Source of the DNA: Bacillus hominis
GTDB lineage: Bacteria; Bacillota; Bacilli; Bacillales; Bacillaceae_G
Assembly (NCBI RefSeq): GCF_018332515.1
Contig: NZ_BOQD01000043.1
Coordinates: 1-49,486, forward strand
Length of the DNA: 49,486 nucleotides
Reading direction: 5' to 3'
The notes below the pieces were generated by a model. That model ran no database searches. It was not told the DNA's origin and was given only the letters and a program-made list of their open reading frames with translations. Position numbers and translations under genes: made by a program. Positions 27,036 to 35,806 of the stretch are shown in pieces. Numbering within the stretch: the first letter of the stretch is position 1; every line of letters starts with the position of its first letter.

Positions 27036-28282
27036 TAATGTCCACCGTGACCTTGACCATTTTCTTGAACAATCTCTAACCTCTCATCTAATATCCCTTG
27101 TGTTTCAAATGAAATATTTTCAGTATTCCCTAATAAGAACCCATGATTGTATGGACCAAGTGTCGGATCACCTTTGAATTTCGGCTGAATAGTAGCAAGG
27201 AAGTCATAAACTGGTTGTGAAGCTTTTCCTTCCTCTAATAAGATAACAGGGGCATGTTTACCCATATGTGAAAAAGGGGCTCCCGCAATTGCTAAGTCTG
27301 GTGTTTCGCTTGAAACAAACGACAAACCGTGACCAGGTTTTGTGAATCCCCAGCCAAATTTCGTTTTTTCATCTTTAAATTTCGCAAATGCAATCGAATT
27401 TTCTGTTGGAGTCTCCCCACTAATACGTGTTACTTTCCCATATTTACTTAACTCTTTTTCTACTTCTTTTGAAATGATTTTTTCTGGTCCTAACACATAT
27501 ATATTCGCTTTATCTTTTCTCATTTTCAATGCCTCGATTGTCGCTTCTGGCACTTTATCCTTTTCTACATATAAAAGTGGTTCTGGCATATGAGAAATCC
27601 AATTTACAGCTGGCATTGTATATAAACGTCCTTCTTCTTCAGATGAACCAATAATAACGCTATTTGGATAACTCCCTGTTATATCGGCATATTCTTTATC
27701 AACATCTTTCGCAAATTTAGCTGAATCCGTTTCTTTTATTTGCTTTACTTTATAGTCTTTTAATTGATCTAGGCTAGCTGCACCTACATCACCCATCACC
27801 ATAATTTGCGTTCCATCTTTCGTTCCGAGCGGATTTAATCTTTTTATTTCTTTTAACGTCATTTCGGATACCTTTTCTTTTTCTATAAATAATATAGGTC
27901 CGTTGTTTGGATGATGGATAAGATCGGCACTTGCAATACCTAATTGCCATTCGTTCACTGGCACTAAAATAACCGCGCCTGGTTGATTCTCTTTATGAGT
28001 TGCTGGCCATATCGTTTGCGAAGTTAATACTGCCATTTTGAGTGGATCATTTGTATTTAATCTCGTCACATTTTTTAAACTTGTCGTTAATAAATCATTC
28101 GATGCCCCGCTATTCATTTCTTTCGGCGCAGTTACCTCCTGATTCATTTTCATTTCCTTTTGCTCTGTTTTCTTCTCTTTTGTAGATTCATGATTTTTAT
28201 GGTCTGTATTCGTTTGTCCACATGCAGCAAGACCAACTGCTGTAATGATCGTTACTCCCAAAATTCGAGTCATTTTTTTCAT
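27035..28282 (-). CDS. Cell-wall-binding-repeat 2 (CWB2)-like lipoprotein
   Basis: A 415-residue lipoprotein: signal peptide with lipobox GLAAC, then a charged low-complexity linker (NHESTKEKKTEQKEMKMN), then three related units typical of CWB2 (VTRLNTNDPLKMAVLTSQ, AVILVPVNEWQLGIASADLI, VTRISGETPTENSIAFA). In clostridia CWB2 triplets bind the anionic cell-wall polymer; here a lipid anchor is used too. It is divergent from a two-component system 174 bases away, which may regulate it. The C-terminus ends in the His-rich ENGQGHGGH. Confidence 0.85.
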   Translation of the reverse strand: MKKMTRILGVTIITAVGLAACGQTNTDHKNHESTKEKKTEQKEMKMNQEVTAPKEMNSGASNDLLTTSLKNVTRLNTNDPLKMAVLTSQTIWPATHKENQPGAVILVPVNEWQLGIASADLIHHPNNGPILFIEKEKVSEMTLKEIKRLNPLGTKDGTQIMVMGDVGAASLDQLKDYKVKQIKETDSAKFAKDVDKEYADITGSYPNSVIIGSSEEEGRLYTMPAVNWISHMPEPLLYVEKDKVPEATIEALKMRKDKANIYVLGPEKIISKEVEKELSKYGKVTRISGETPTENSIAFAKFKDEKTKFGWGFTKPGHGLSFVSSETPDLAIAGAPFSHMGKHAPVILLEEGKASQPVYDFLATIQPKFKGDPTLGPYNHGFLLGNTENISFETQGILDERLEIVQENGQGHGGH

Positions 28283-28364
28283 TATACCGCCTCCGTAATA
28301 ATCATTTTCGAGCCAATATGATTACCTAAAATGAAATTTCAACTTTACGATAACAAGCAATTCT

Positions 28365-28406
28365 GAAGAAATTATGCAGATGCATCATAATCTGCACCAT
28401 TTCTTC
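28365..28406. promoter_or_regulatory. Nested inverted repeat between the lipoprotein gene and the two-component system
   Basis: GAAGAAAT/ATTTCTTC outside and GCAGAT/ATCTGC inside share one axis, with 3-base unpaired steps. It lies midway in the divergent promoter region and has no T run, so an operator for the adjacent response regulator is more likely than a terminator. Confidence 0.45.
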
Positions 28407-28456
28407 ATGAGTTTGACTTACAATTTAAGTAATAACTACAAATGCGGAGGTACTCT

Positions 28457-29134
28457 ATGATCGATATACTACTCGTAGATGATGAACCGAGAATGCTTGA
28501 ATTATTAACGCTTTATCTTACTCCAATCGGATATAACTGCGTATGTGCAGTATCCGGAGAAGAAGCTATTTCACATATAGAAAATCGAAACTTTAAATTT
28601 GTTTTACTCGATATTATGATGCCAAAGATGGACGGATGGGAAACGTGCAAAAGAATTCGATCATTTAGTAACGTTCCAATCATTATGGTAACTGCTCGTG
28701 ATCAAACGGTAGATGTCGTTCAAGGATTAAAACTTGGAGCAGATGATTATGTAACAAAACCTTTTCATGAAGAGGAGCTCTTTGCAAGAATTGAAGCTGT
28801 TTTACGGCGTACGAATCAACATGCGCAAATCCAATATCACGGCATTTTATGGGATGAGGCAAAACATTTTGTATCTGTCCATGATGAAGAACTTCTTCTC
28901 ACTCCAATCGAATTCTCTTTGCTCGGATTATTTTTACGTCATGTGAACTACGTATTGAGCCGCGATCAGCTCATTGAGCGAATTTGGGGATTCAATACAA
29001 ATACAGAAGATCGCACAGTCGATTCACATATTCGTAATTTACGTGATAAATTACGGAAAGTAAATTTCCCTATTGATCATCATTTAAAGACTGTATACGG
29101 AGTAGGTTATCGATGGATTGATACCCTAGAGTAA
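28457..29134 (+). CDS. Two-component response regulator, OmpR/PhoB family
   Basis: About 225 residues: receiver domain with acidic pair DDEP, phospho-acceptor Asp in LLDIMMPKMDG, and the Lys in VTKPFHEEEL, then a winged-helix DNA-binding domain (TPIEFSLLGLFLRHVNYVLSRDQLIERIWG). The start at 28457 is preferred over the ATG at 28442, because GCGGAGG then serves as the ribosome-binding site. It is 11 bases before its partner kinase. Confidence 0.93.
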   Translation: MIDILLVDDEPRMLELLTLYLTPIGYNCVCAVSGEEAISHIENRNFKFVLLDIMMPKMDGWETCKRIRSFSNVPIIMVTARDQTVDVVQGLKLGADDYVTKPFHEEELFARIEAVLRRTNQHAQIQYHGILWDEAKHFVSVHDEELLLTPIEFSLLGLFLRHVNYVLSRDQLIERIWGFNTNTEDRTVDSHIRNLRDKLRKVNFPIDHHLKTVYGVGYRWIDTLE

Positions 29135-29145
29135 GGAGCAAAGCG

Positions 29146-30516
29146 ATGAAACGAATCTCTATTCAATTCGGATTTTATTTTCTAATTGTCACACTTTTAA
29201 TCGAAAGCGTTCTATTTGTTTTGCTCTATTATAGCCTTGTAAACAATAGAGTAAATGAAGAAATGACAGCTTTATTAAAGCGAGGAAATAGTCACCGAGA
29301 TGTCCTTGAAAAGTATTTTGACAGGCAAACAATCTCCCATGTCGCTTTAATGGAATCCGAAGCCGAAACAACTGTCGTTATTACAAATGCAAATAAGGAT
29401 GTACTAGCTAAATCTAATGAAATAAATACCACTATAAAAAAACATATTGAAAGCATGCAAACACGAACAGATCATAATGGAGCAATTATAGAAAATCATT
29501 GGAAAACATCTAATTATATATGTACAGTGAGTCCCATTGTAGTAGATGGCACCATAGAAGGCTATGTATATATGTTTCTCGGAACGGAATCAATCGAAGA
29601 AATGGTTAACGGGCTAACAAGACAATTCATTATCGCCGGAGTCATTACTTTTCTATTAACAGCCATCACCATCTTTCTATTATCACGTTTGTTAACAAAA
29701 CCATTGTTACACATGAAACGAGCGACTGAAAAAATGAGTAAGGGTGATTTATCCGTTTCATTAACGACTACTCGAAATGACGAAATTGGTGAACTAGCCC
29801 AATCCATCCAAACTCTCGCAAATGATTTACATTATATGAAAACGGAACGAAGCGAATTTTTAGCGAGTGTTGCCCATGAATTGCGAACACCTTTAACGTA
29901 CGTAAGAGGTTATGCTGATATTGCATTAAAAGACAGTACAACTCCTGAGCAACGTTTACGATACTTATCCATTATTAAAGATGAATCTGATTACATTACA
30001 AACTTAGTTCAAGACTTATTTTTACTTGCACAAATGGAAAAACATAGTTTTTCTATTCAAGCAACAGAAGTGCATGTTCAGTCTTTTCTTACTCGCATAA
30101 CCGAAAAAGTAAACGCGATGTTCGAAGAAAAGCATATTAAAGTTTCTTTCGCTTGTCCTCCTTCACTGCTAGTAAAATTAGATGAACAGCGATTCGAACA
30201 AGTTGTAGTAAACATTTTAAATAACGCTTATAGACATTCAAAAGAACATTCTCATATCAACATTTCTGTTACAGAAGAACATAAACGTATTTTCATCAAA
30301 ATTAAGGACGAAGGTGAAGGTATTCCTAAAGAAGACCTCCCTCACATTTTCGACCGCTTTTATCGTGTTGATAAAGCAAGAACACGTGCTACAGGCGGAA
30401 CCGGTTTAGGACTTTCTATCGTGAAGGAAATTGTAGAACTACATGGCGGAAATATTACTGTCACAAGTGACGTTGACCGTGGGTCTTGTTTTACAATTTC
30501 ATTGCCATTTATGTAG
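29146..30516 (+). CDS. Membrane sensor histidine kinase
   Basis: A 456-residue kinase: two membrane helices (residues 8-28 and about 162-184) enclosing an extracellular sensor of about 130 residues, a HAMP linker, H-box SVAHELRTPLTYVRG, N-box NILNNAYRHS, G1 DEGEGIPKEDL, F-box FDRFYRVD and G2 GGTGLGLSIV. All catalytic motifs are intact. It pairs with the response regulator just upstream. The signal is unknown; the divergent cell-wall-binding lipoprotein suggests an envelope-related one. Confidence 0.94.
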   Translation: MKRISIQFGFYFLIVTLLIESVLFVLLYYSLVNNRVNEEMTALLKRGNSHRDVLEKYFDRQTISHVALMESEAETTVVITNANKDVLAKSNEINTTIKKHIESMQTRTDHNGAIIENHWKTSNYICTVSPIVVDGTIEGYVYMFLGTESIEEMVNGLTRQFIIAGVITFLLTAITIFLLSRLLTKPLLHMKRATEKMSKGDLSVSLTTTRNDEIGELAQSIQTLANDLHYMKTERSEFLASVAHELRTPLTYVRGYADIALKDSTTPEQRLRYLSIIKDESDYITNLVQDLFLLAQMEKHSFSIQATEVHVQSFLTRITEKVNAMFEEKHIKVSFACPPSLLVKLDEQRFEQVVVNILNNAYRHSKEHSHINISVTEEHKRIFIKIKDEGEGIPKEDLPHIFDRFYRVDKARTRATGGTGLGLSIVKEIVELHGGNITVTSDVDRGSCFTISLPFM

Positions 30517-30548
30517 AAACACGACTATCATCAATAGTCGTGTTTTTT
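30517..30548. terminator. Bidirectional terminator between convergent genes
   Basis: AAACACGACTAT pairs with ATAGTCGTGTTT with a T run, between the histidine kinase stop and the stop of the DHFR-like gene. Confidence 0.88.
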
Positions 30549-30549
30549 A

Positions 30550-31071
30550 TCATTTTACCTTATAATATAAATTTACAAATTGTCCAAAACGTTTTGTATC
30601 CGTTAAAGTTAAATTAATTTCCGGATTCTTTTCTTGAAATAACGGCACTCCAGAACCTAATATATGAGGTGTAATCGTAACAACATATTCATCAATTAGA
30701 TTATTCTTAAAAAATTCTCTTAGTAGACTCCCTCCACCGACCATCCATATTTTAGATCCTTCCTGCTCTTTTAACTTTTTTACAAACTCTACTACATCTT
30801 CATTTACAAACTCCAGATTTCCATTTGAGCCTTTTTCTGAACGAGAAAAAACATAACATGCTTTATCTAGGTACGGGAATGTTTCTGTATGCTCTACTAC
30901 ATAATCGTACGTTTTCTTTCCCATAATTATTGTATCAATCGTTTCGTACATTTCTGTATAACCGTTGTCTCCTTCTCCTTCCGTTTCCATTAACCACTGT
31001 AAATCATCATCTTCTTTCGCAATATATCCATCTAAGCTCGCTGCAATAAATAAAACAACTTCACGTGACAT
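30550..31071 (-). CDS. Dihydrofolate reductase-like protein (RibD C-terminal domain family)
   Basis: A 173-residue protein with the DHFR/RibD-C fold: VVLFIAASLDGYIAKEDDDLQWL at the start, TIIMGKKTYDYV, and KIWMVGGGSLLREFF for NADPH binding. It is similar to YyaP-type proteins. Actual reductase activity and substrate are unknown. AAGGAGG precedes the ATG. It diverges from a WYL regulator with an inverted repeat between, a common arrangement for a regulator and its target. Confidence 0.88.
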   Translation of the reverse strand: MSREVVLFIAASLDGYIAKEDDDLQWLMETEGEGDNGYTEMYETIDTIIMGKKTYDYVVEHTETFPYLDKACYVFSRSEKGSNGNLEFVNEDVVEFVKKLKEQEGSKIWMVGGGSLLREFFKNNLIDEYVVTITPHILGSGVPLFQEKNPEINLTLTDTKRFGQFVNLYYKVK

Positions 31072-31133
31072 ATTTTTTCCTCCTTGTATCTCATCTTGAT
31101 AACATTATGATGTAAACAATATACTAACAATAA

Positions 31134-31156
31134 AACATGACAATTTACGTCATGTT
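31134..31156. promoter_or_regulatory. Inverted repeat between the DHFR-like and WYL regulator genes
   Basis: AACATGAC and GTCATGTT are perfect 8-base arms around 7 bases. It lies about 24 bases before the regulator start, a good position for autoregulation by the WYL protein. Confidence 0.55.
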
Positions 31157-31179
31157 AAAAAAGAAAAAAGGTGATGTAT

Positions 31180-32121
31180 TTGTCAAAAGCAAAACGTTTA
31201 TTAGATATTCTTATATTTGCTTCCGCGAAAAAAACATTTACAGCTCAAGAAATAGCTGATGAATTTAATATTTCCGTTCGTACTGTCCATAGATACATTT
31301 TAGATTTAAGTGATATGGGATTACCGATTTATGCTGAACAAGGTCGCAACGGAGGATATAAAGTATTAACGAATAGAGTAATTCCCCCTATTTTATTTAC
31401 GGAAGAAGAAGCGGTCTCCATCTTTTTTGCTTTTCAATCTTTAAGCTACTACCGAGACTTGCCTTTTAACACAGAAATCAATTCTGTTACTCATAAACTG
31501 TATAGCTCTCTACAAAATGACGCGAAAGCTAAAGTTGATACAATACGTTCTTATATCGCTTTTTGGAACCCTAAAAGGACAATTGATACCCCATTTTTAA
31601 AAGAAGTGTTAACAGCCGCTATTGAAAACAAAAATCTACACTTTCAATACGAATCTAAAGCAGGAATAAAAACAAAACACGTTCACCCTATCGGTATATA
31701 TGCTCACGATGGTTTATGGTATTTGCCATCCTATGACTACAGTCGAAACAAAGTATTGCTGTATCGCGTGGATCGTATTCTTTCCATATTATCGACCGAA
31801 GAAACTAAAGATGAGTTTATGAATTTAGAAGAATGGTTCGCCTCTAACTCTAACGTAATAAACGTTCCTACTCAGTTACATGTTTTACTAAGGGCAGAGG
31901 GCGTGCGCCAATGTAAAAGCGTTCCTTACCTTGAAGAGCTCGTTGTAGTAAACGAAGATGGGACCGGATATATAAATTCAACAATTGATAAAGGAGAAAT
32001 TAATTTTATTACGCCTCTATTTTATCGGCTTGGAAAAGATGCACAAGTTTTAGAACCGCAAGAATTGATAGATGGTTTACGTATACATGCGAAAGAAATT
32101 TTAAATATGTATGAAAACTAA
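31180..32121 (+). CDS. YafY-type HTH-WYL transcriptional regulator
   Basis: About 313 residues: N-terminal winged helix (LLDILIFASAKKTFTAQEIAD, ISVRTVHRYILDLSDMGLPI) and a WYL domain (HPIGIYAHDGLWYLPSYD, LLYRVDRI) that in this family senses a nucleotide-like or other ligand. The TTG at 31180 is preferred over GTG 31171 and ATG 31174: AAGGTGAT then lies five bases upstream and the protein begins at the usual SKAKRLLD. It diverges from the DHFR-like gene. Confidence 0.88.
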   Translation: MSKAKRLLDILIFASAKKTFTAQEIADEFNISVRTVHRYILDLSDMGLPIYAEQGRNGGYKVLTNRVIPPILFTEEEAVSIFFAFQSLSYYRDLPFNTEINSVTHKLYSSLQNDAKAKVDTIRSYIAFWNPKRTIDTPFLKEVLTAAIENKNLHFQYESKAGIKTKHVHPIGIYAHDGLWYLPSYDYSRNKVLLYRVDRILSILSTEETKDEFMNLEEWFASNSNVINVPTQLHVLLRAEGVRQCKSVPYLEELVVVNEDGTGYINSTIDKGEINFITPLFYRLGKDAQVLEPQELIDGLRIHAKEILNMYEN

Positions 32122-32150
32122 AAAAGCTGCTAAATATAAGCAGCTTTTTT
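32120..32150 (+). terminator. Intrinsic terminator of the WYL regulator gene
   Basis: AAAAAAGCTGCT pairs with AGCAGCTTTTTT immediately after the stop. Confidence 0.88.
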
Positions 32151-32250
32151 AGTCTATTTGTTCCTATTGTTTTACTATTGACGAATATGAATCCACCAAC
32201 GATATGCCGCATTCATATTTTCAGTACCACCATTCTCTCTTTCTAAAACA

Positions 32251-32281
32251 AAAAACGTGAGCGCCCTATTCTCACGTTTTT
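32251..32281 (-). terminator. Intrinsic terminator downstream of osmC-like gene and bcr1 copy F
   Basis: AAAAACGTGAG pairs with CTCACGTTTTT, 10 bases from the left end of the repeat; probably the operon's original terminator. Confidence 0.85.
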
Positions 32282-32290
32282 ACATTTCAC

Positions 32291-32446
32291 TTTATCCCGC
32301 ATTAACGGGCAGTAAGACTCCTATCTCAAAATTCTGCTATAAAGCAACGAAGTTAGGTAGGAGATCAACTGCCCGTAAAAGCCCGATTGGTGAAAGCTAA
32401 TAATCAGTGGGGATAAACACCCCCACTGATTAAAGTTTCACTTTAT
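32291..32446 (+). repeat. bcr1-type repeat, copy F (156 bp, full length)
   Basis: TTTATCCCGC at the left, TTTCACTTTAT at the right. The central arms read CTCCTA and TAGGAG where copy E has CCCCAC and GTGGGG: two positions changed on both sides, keeping the pairing. The right end supplies the lysine and TGA stop of the OsmC-like protein. Confidence 0.9.
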
Positions 32447-32815
32447 TAATTCAATTGTTTCTGTAACCTTTATACTATCTTTTACAGATTGAACAATTGT
32501 GCAATTTTTCACTGCAAGTTGCAACGCCTTGTCCAACTGCTCTTCTGTAATATTTTCCGCTTTAATTTTATAGTGCAAATGAACACTTTCAACTGGTTTT
32601 GATAGAGCGTCACTTCTACCAATTTCAGTTTCAATTGTAAACGTATCGTATGTAATACGTTTTTTCTCTAAAATTGTGCGAAAGACAATTGCACTACATC
32701 CTGCGATAGAAGAGATTAGTAATTGTAACGGTGAATATCCGTTTTCTTTTCCAATCGCTAATTGACCATACGATAAATCTGCTTCTATATCATCGTGTTT
32801 GATTGTTAGTTTCAT
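32438..32815 (-). CDS. OsmC/Ohr-family protein
   Basis: A 125-residue OsmC-fold protein, a family of peroxide-reducing or thiol-related enzymes. The conserved YSPLQLLISSIAGCSAIVFR contains the first redox Cys, and AVKNCTIVQS the second. It overlaps the upstream permease gene by 26 bases, so the two are co-transcribed and translationally coupled. Its last codons ATA AAG TGA are formed by bcr1 copy F. Confidence 0.88.
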   Translation of the reverse strand: MKLTIKHDDIEADLSYGQLAIGKENGYSPLQLLISSIAGCSAIVFRTILEKKRITYDTFTIETEIGRSDALSKPVESVHLHYKIKAENITEEQLDKALQLAVKNCTIVQSVKDSIKVTETIELIK

Positions 32816-34217
32816 TTGTTTTTTCCATCTCCACTTTCATCGGTTTCTTCCGTTTCTTACTTATATAATAATATATGTAGCAGAAAATGATAAATGGAAT
32901 ACCACAATATAACGCCATTCTTTGTTCTGGAATAAACGCTAAACTAATAACAACGATACTATTTGTAATTAAAGCTAAAATTGGAACAAGCGGGTATAGT
33001 GGTGTTCTATACTTTAAGTCCTCTAATTTTCCTCCGCCTTTTAAATATTGACTTCTAAAGCGAAGTTGCGATAAAGCAATAATGATCCAACTTGAAACAG
33101 CAGATAAACCAGCTATAGACAATAAGTACATATATACTGTATCTTCTGCAAGGAAGCTTGTTAATAAGGATAACGCCGCAACAGCAATCGTTACGACTAG
33201 CGCTGTAATCGGAATACCACGTTTATTTACTTTCTTGAAAGAAGTTGGTGCCATTCCTTCATTTGCAAGTGACCATAGTATACGCGTTGCTGCATATAAT
33301 CCTGAGTTCGCTACAGATAATAAAGCGGTAATAATAACGAAGTTCATAATATCCGCTGCATATGGAATACCGATTTTATCAAATACAACTACGAATGGAC
33401 TTTCAATTATCCCTGCTTCTTTCCAAGAAATTAACCCTACTAAAATTGTCATTGTTAAAATGAAGAATAACATAATGCGCCATACTGTATTACGAATTGC
33501 GCGTGGAATTGTTTTTTCAGGATTCTGACTCTCTCCTGCTGCAATCCCGATTAACTCTGTTCCTTGGAAGGAAAAGTTAACTGTAATCATCGTAAGAAGC
33601 ACTGCAGCTAGTCCATTTGGGAATAGCCCACCATCACTTACAAAGTTAGAGAAAAGAGGCGCTGCTTCTTTTCCGTCGTATGGTAAAAATCCTAGTAATG
33701 CGCTACCACCAAGTAGAATGAATGCAATAATTGTAACTACTTTAATGCTAGAGAACCAAAACTCTAATTCAGCATAACTTTTCGCTGATATTGCATTTGA
33801 AGCATATAAAATAACCCCGAATACGAGACACCATACCCAAACATCAACATTCGGAAACCATCTTTTCATCATTAAACCGATCGATGTTAATTCTAATCCT
33901 ACTGTTACTGCCCAACCAATCCAGTATAGCCAGCCGATCATAAACCCAGTTCCTGGTCCAATAAACTTCGTCGCATACTTTTGGAAAGATCCTGAAACTG
34001 GCATTGCTACCGTTAGCTCTCCAAGACAAAGCATTGTTAAATACATAATAAATCCGCCCACTAAATATGAAAGGATGGCTCCCCCTGGTCCAGCCTGATT
34101 AATGGTGTAACCTGAACCTAGAAAAAAACCAGTTCCGATTACTCCACCTAGTGCGATCATAAATAAATGTCTACTCTTCATCGTACGATGTAATTTCTCA
34201 TTCGTTGTTTGCTGCAT
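32790..34217 (-). CDS. Amino acid permease, APC family (LysP/GabP type)
   Basis: A 475-residue permease with twelve helices. The signature near the N-terminus is complete (MIALGGVIGTGFFLGSGYTI, QAGPGGAILSYLVGG), and helix 6 carries NFSFQGTELIGIAAGES, the amino acid binding region. The ATG at 34217 is chosen over an upstream in-frame start because GGGGGAGG precedes it by a few bases and homology begins there. A cre-like site lies about 65 bases upstream. Amino acid specificity is not evident. Co-transcribed with the OsmC-like gene. Confidence 0.9.
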   Translation of the reverse strand: MQQTTNEKLHRTMKSRHLFMIALGGVIGTGFFLGSGYTINQAGPGGAILSYLVGGFIMYLTMLCLGELTVAMPVSGSFQKYATKFIGPGTGFMIGWLYWIGWAVTVGLELTSIGLMMKRWFPNVDVWVWCLVFGVILYASNAISAKSYAELEFWFSSIKVVTIIAFILLGGSALLGFLPYDGKEAAPLFSNFVSDGGLFPNGLAAVLLTMITVNFSFQGTELIGIAAGESQNPEKTIPRAIRNTVWRIMLFFILTMTILVGLISWKEAGIIESPFVVVFDKIGIPYAADIMNFVIITALLSVANSGLYAATRILWSLANEGMAPTSFKKVNKRGIPITALVVTIAVAALSLLTSFLAEDTVYMYLLSIAGLSAVSSWIIIALSQLRFRSQYLKGGGKLEDLKYRTPLYPLVPILALITNSIVVISLAFIPEQRMALYCGIPFIIFCYIYYYISKKRKKPMKVEMEKTNETNNQTR

Positions 34218-34281
34218 CTTAATCCTCCCCCTACAAGTACCCCTATCTCTTTTTAAAATTTTCTGATAATAAAAATATACA

Positions 34282-34296
34282 CGAAAGCGATTACAA
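34282..34296 (-). promoter_or_regulatory. cre candidate upstream of the amino acid permease
   Basis: On the minus strand TTGTAATCGCTTTCG matches the cre consensus WTGNAANCGNWNNCW in all but the last position, 65 bases before the start. This suggests carbon catabolite control by CcpA. Confidence 0.55.
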
Positions 34297-34397
34297 TTTC
34301 TATATAAAATTAACACTTTTCTGATAAAATAATATAAAAAATCGAATTATTGCAAGATTTAGATACTATTTAGAGGAAAATAAGGAGAAACAAGGGA

Positions 34398-34420
34398 AAA
34401 CCCTTACATATATTGTAAGA
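34398..34420 (-). terminator. Weak terminator of the gln-type ABC operon
   Basis: On the minus strand CTCTTACAATATATGTAAGGG forms a short stem, followed by only TTTT; it sits just after the last gene of the operon. Confidence 0.45.
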
Positions 34421-34421
34421 G

Positions 34422-35066
34422 TTAACGAAGCTCTAATCTTCTCGATAAAATTGATAAACTATAATTTACGATAAAGTACATACAAGCTACTACTATAAAC
34501 GTTGGGATCATATAATTTACATTCTGCCCGCTAATAATTTGAGCATTATGCATAAGCTCTGGTAATGATATAACAACTGCAAGCGATGTATCTTTCAGCA
34601 ATGAAATAAACTGACTGACAAGCGGCGGGACCATTCTTCTTAATGCTTGTGGTAAAATAATATGCCAAAGTGCTTGAACATACGTTAATCCTGAAGATCT
34701 TGCAGCCTCAATCTGTCCTTTTTCAATAGATAATAAACCACTTCGAACAATTTCAGATATCATTGCTGCTTCAAATATTGTTAAAGCAACAATTGTAGCT
34801 GTTATAATTTCTAATTTCAATCCTGCTTCTGGCAGTGCAAAATATGTGAAAAATATAATTAAAAGTAGTGGTAAATTTCGAATCACTTCAACGATAATTC
34901 CTAAGACTTGTGAGACGACAGGTATTTTCATGTAGCGCAATATCCCTATTACACTACCAATAATAAAGCTAAGCACAATTGCTACGAGTGCTACCTCTAA
35001 CGTTATAAGTAATCCTTTTAATAAAAACAGAATATGATCACCTGTAATTGCTCCCTTAAAATCCAT
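34422..35066 (-). CDS. glnP: Polar amino acid ABC transporter permease (distal)
   Basis: A 214-residue permease with five membrane helices and the EAA loop EAARSSGLTYVQALWHIILPQALRRMVPP. It is the last gene of a four-gene operon and directly abuts the other permease (stop to start without spacer), implying a heterodimeric channel. The name follows the B. subtilis glnQHMP order; glutamine as substrate is inference from that order. Confidence 0.88.
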   Translation of the reverse strand: MDFKGAITGDHILFLLKGLLITLEVALVAIVLSFIIGSVIGILRYMKIPVVSQVLGIIVEVIRNLPLLLIIFFTYFALPEAGLKLEIITATIVALTIFEAAMISEIVRSGLLSIEKGQIEAARSSGLTYVQALWHIILPQALRRMVPPLVSQFISLLKDTSLAVVISLPELMHNAQIISGQNVNYMIPTFIVVACMYFIVNYSLSILSRRLELR

Positions 35067-35723
35067 TTACACCGCCTCCTTTGCTAAGCGTTTTTCTAAA
35101 TAACGCACTAGCATACTGAGCGGAATTGTTAATATTAAATAAAACATCCCGACAAATATATAGACATCAAACGTAACAAACGTCTTCGTTGAAATTAAAT
35201 CTCCTTGATACATCAAATCCGTACCAGCGATAATTCCGAGTATGGAAGAGTTTTTTACTAAATTGAGAAATTGATTTCCTAAAGGAGGGATTACGATTTT
35301 CATCGCTTGAGGTAAAACGACATGGTACATCGCTTGCGTATAAGTCAATCCTGAGGAACGTGCTGCTTCCATTTGACCTTTTGCTACGGATAAAATACCG
35401 GCGCGAATGACTTCCGCAATAAACGATGCAGTATATACAGTAAGCGTAACTGTCCCTGCTACAAAACCATTTAAAGTGATTCCTATTACAGGTAAAGCAA
35501 AATAGAATATAAATGCAATTAATACGAGTGGAATATTCCTTACAAACTCTACAAAAGCAGATCCGATCCAATTTAAAACGCGAATAGGTGCTATACGCAT
35601 TACCGCCAAAATAACTCCTAAAATAAAACTTCCTATTAATGCAAGTACACTAGACATTACTGTATATTTAAATCCTTCTACATACATATCAATGTTATTC
35701 GTTAATATAGAAAAATCAGGCAC
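35067..35723 (-). CDS. glnM: Polar amino acid ABC transporter permease (proximal)
   Basis: A 218-residue paralogue of the neighbouring permease, with the EAA loop EAARSSGLTYTQAMYHVVLPQAMKIVIPP. It is preceded by an intercistronic stem-loop that separates it from the binding-protein gene. Together with glnP it forms the membrane part of the importer. Confidence 0.88.
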   Translation of the reverse strand: MPDFSILTNNIDMYVEGFKYTVMSSVLALIGSFILGVILAVMRIAPIRVLNWIGSAFVEFVRNIPLVLIAFIFYFALPVIGITLNGFVAGTVTLTVYTASFIAEVIRAGILSVAKGQMEAARSSGLTYTQAMYHVVLPQAMKIVIPPLGNQFLNLVKNSSILGIIAGTDLMYQGDLISTKTFVTFDVYIFVGMFYLILTIPLSMLVRYLEKRLAKEAV

Positions 35724-35749
35724 ATATTCTCCCCTCTTTCTTTACAAGA

Positions 35750-35774
35750 AGAGGATGAGCATCTCTCATCCTCT
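35750..35774 (-). other. Intercistronic stem-loop between glnH and glnM
   Basis: AGAGGATGAG and CTCATCCTCT form a perfect 10-bp stem with a five-base loop, without a long T run. Such hairpins often stabilise the upstream binding-protein message or reduce read-through, giving more binding protein than permease. Confidence 0.6.
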
Positions 35775-35806
35775 CATTCTTATTATTTATTCCAATTAGT
35801 GTCACT

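Noticed and set aside
28372-28390. PlcR-box-like sequence in the two-component divergent region
   Set aside because: TATGCAGATGCATCATA has the wrong spacing between TATG and CATA; it is part of the nested inverted repeat instead.
32155-32250. Minus-strand frame ending in NAAYRWWIHIRQ followed by a stop
   Set aside because: It looks like the tail of a protein, but there is no start with a ribosome-binding site and the upstream part is a terminator; could be a scar, but I recognise no parent gene.
33082-33528. Plus-strand frame opposite the amino acid permease
   Set aside because: Shadow frame without ribosome-binding site or recognisable domain.
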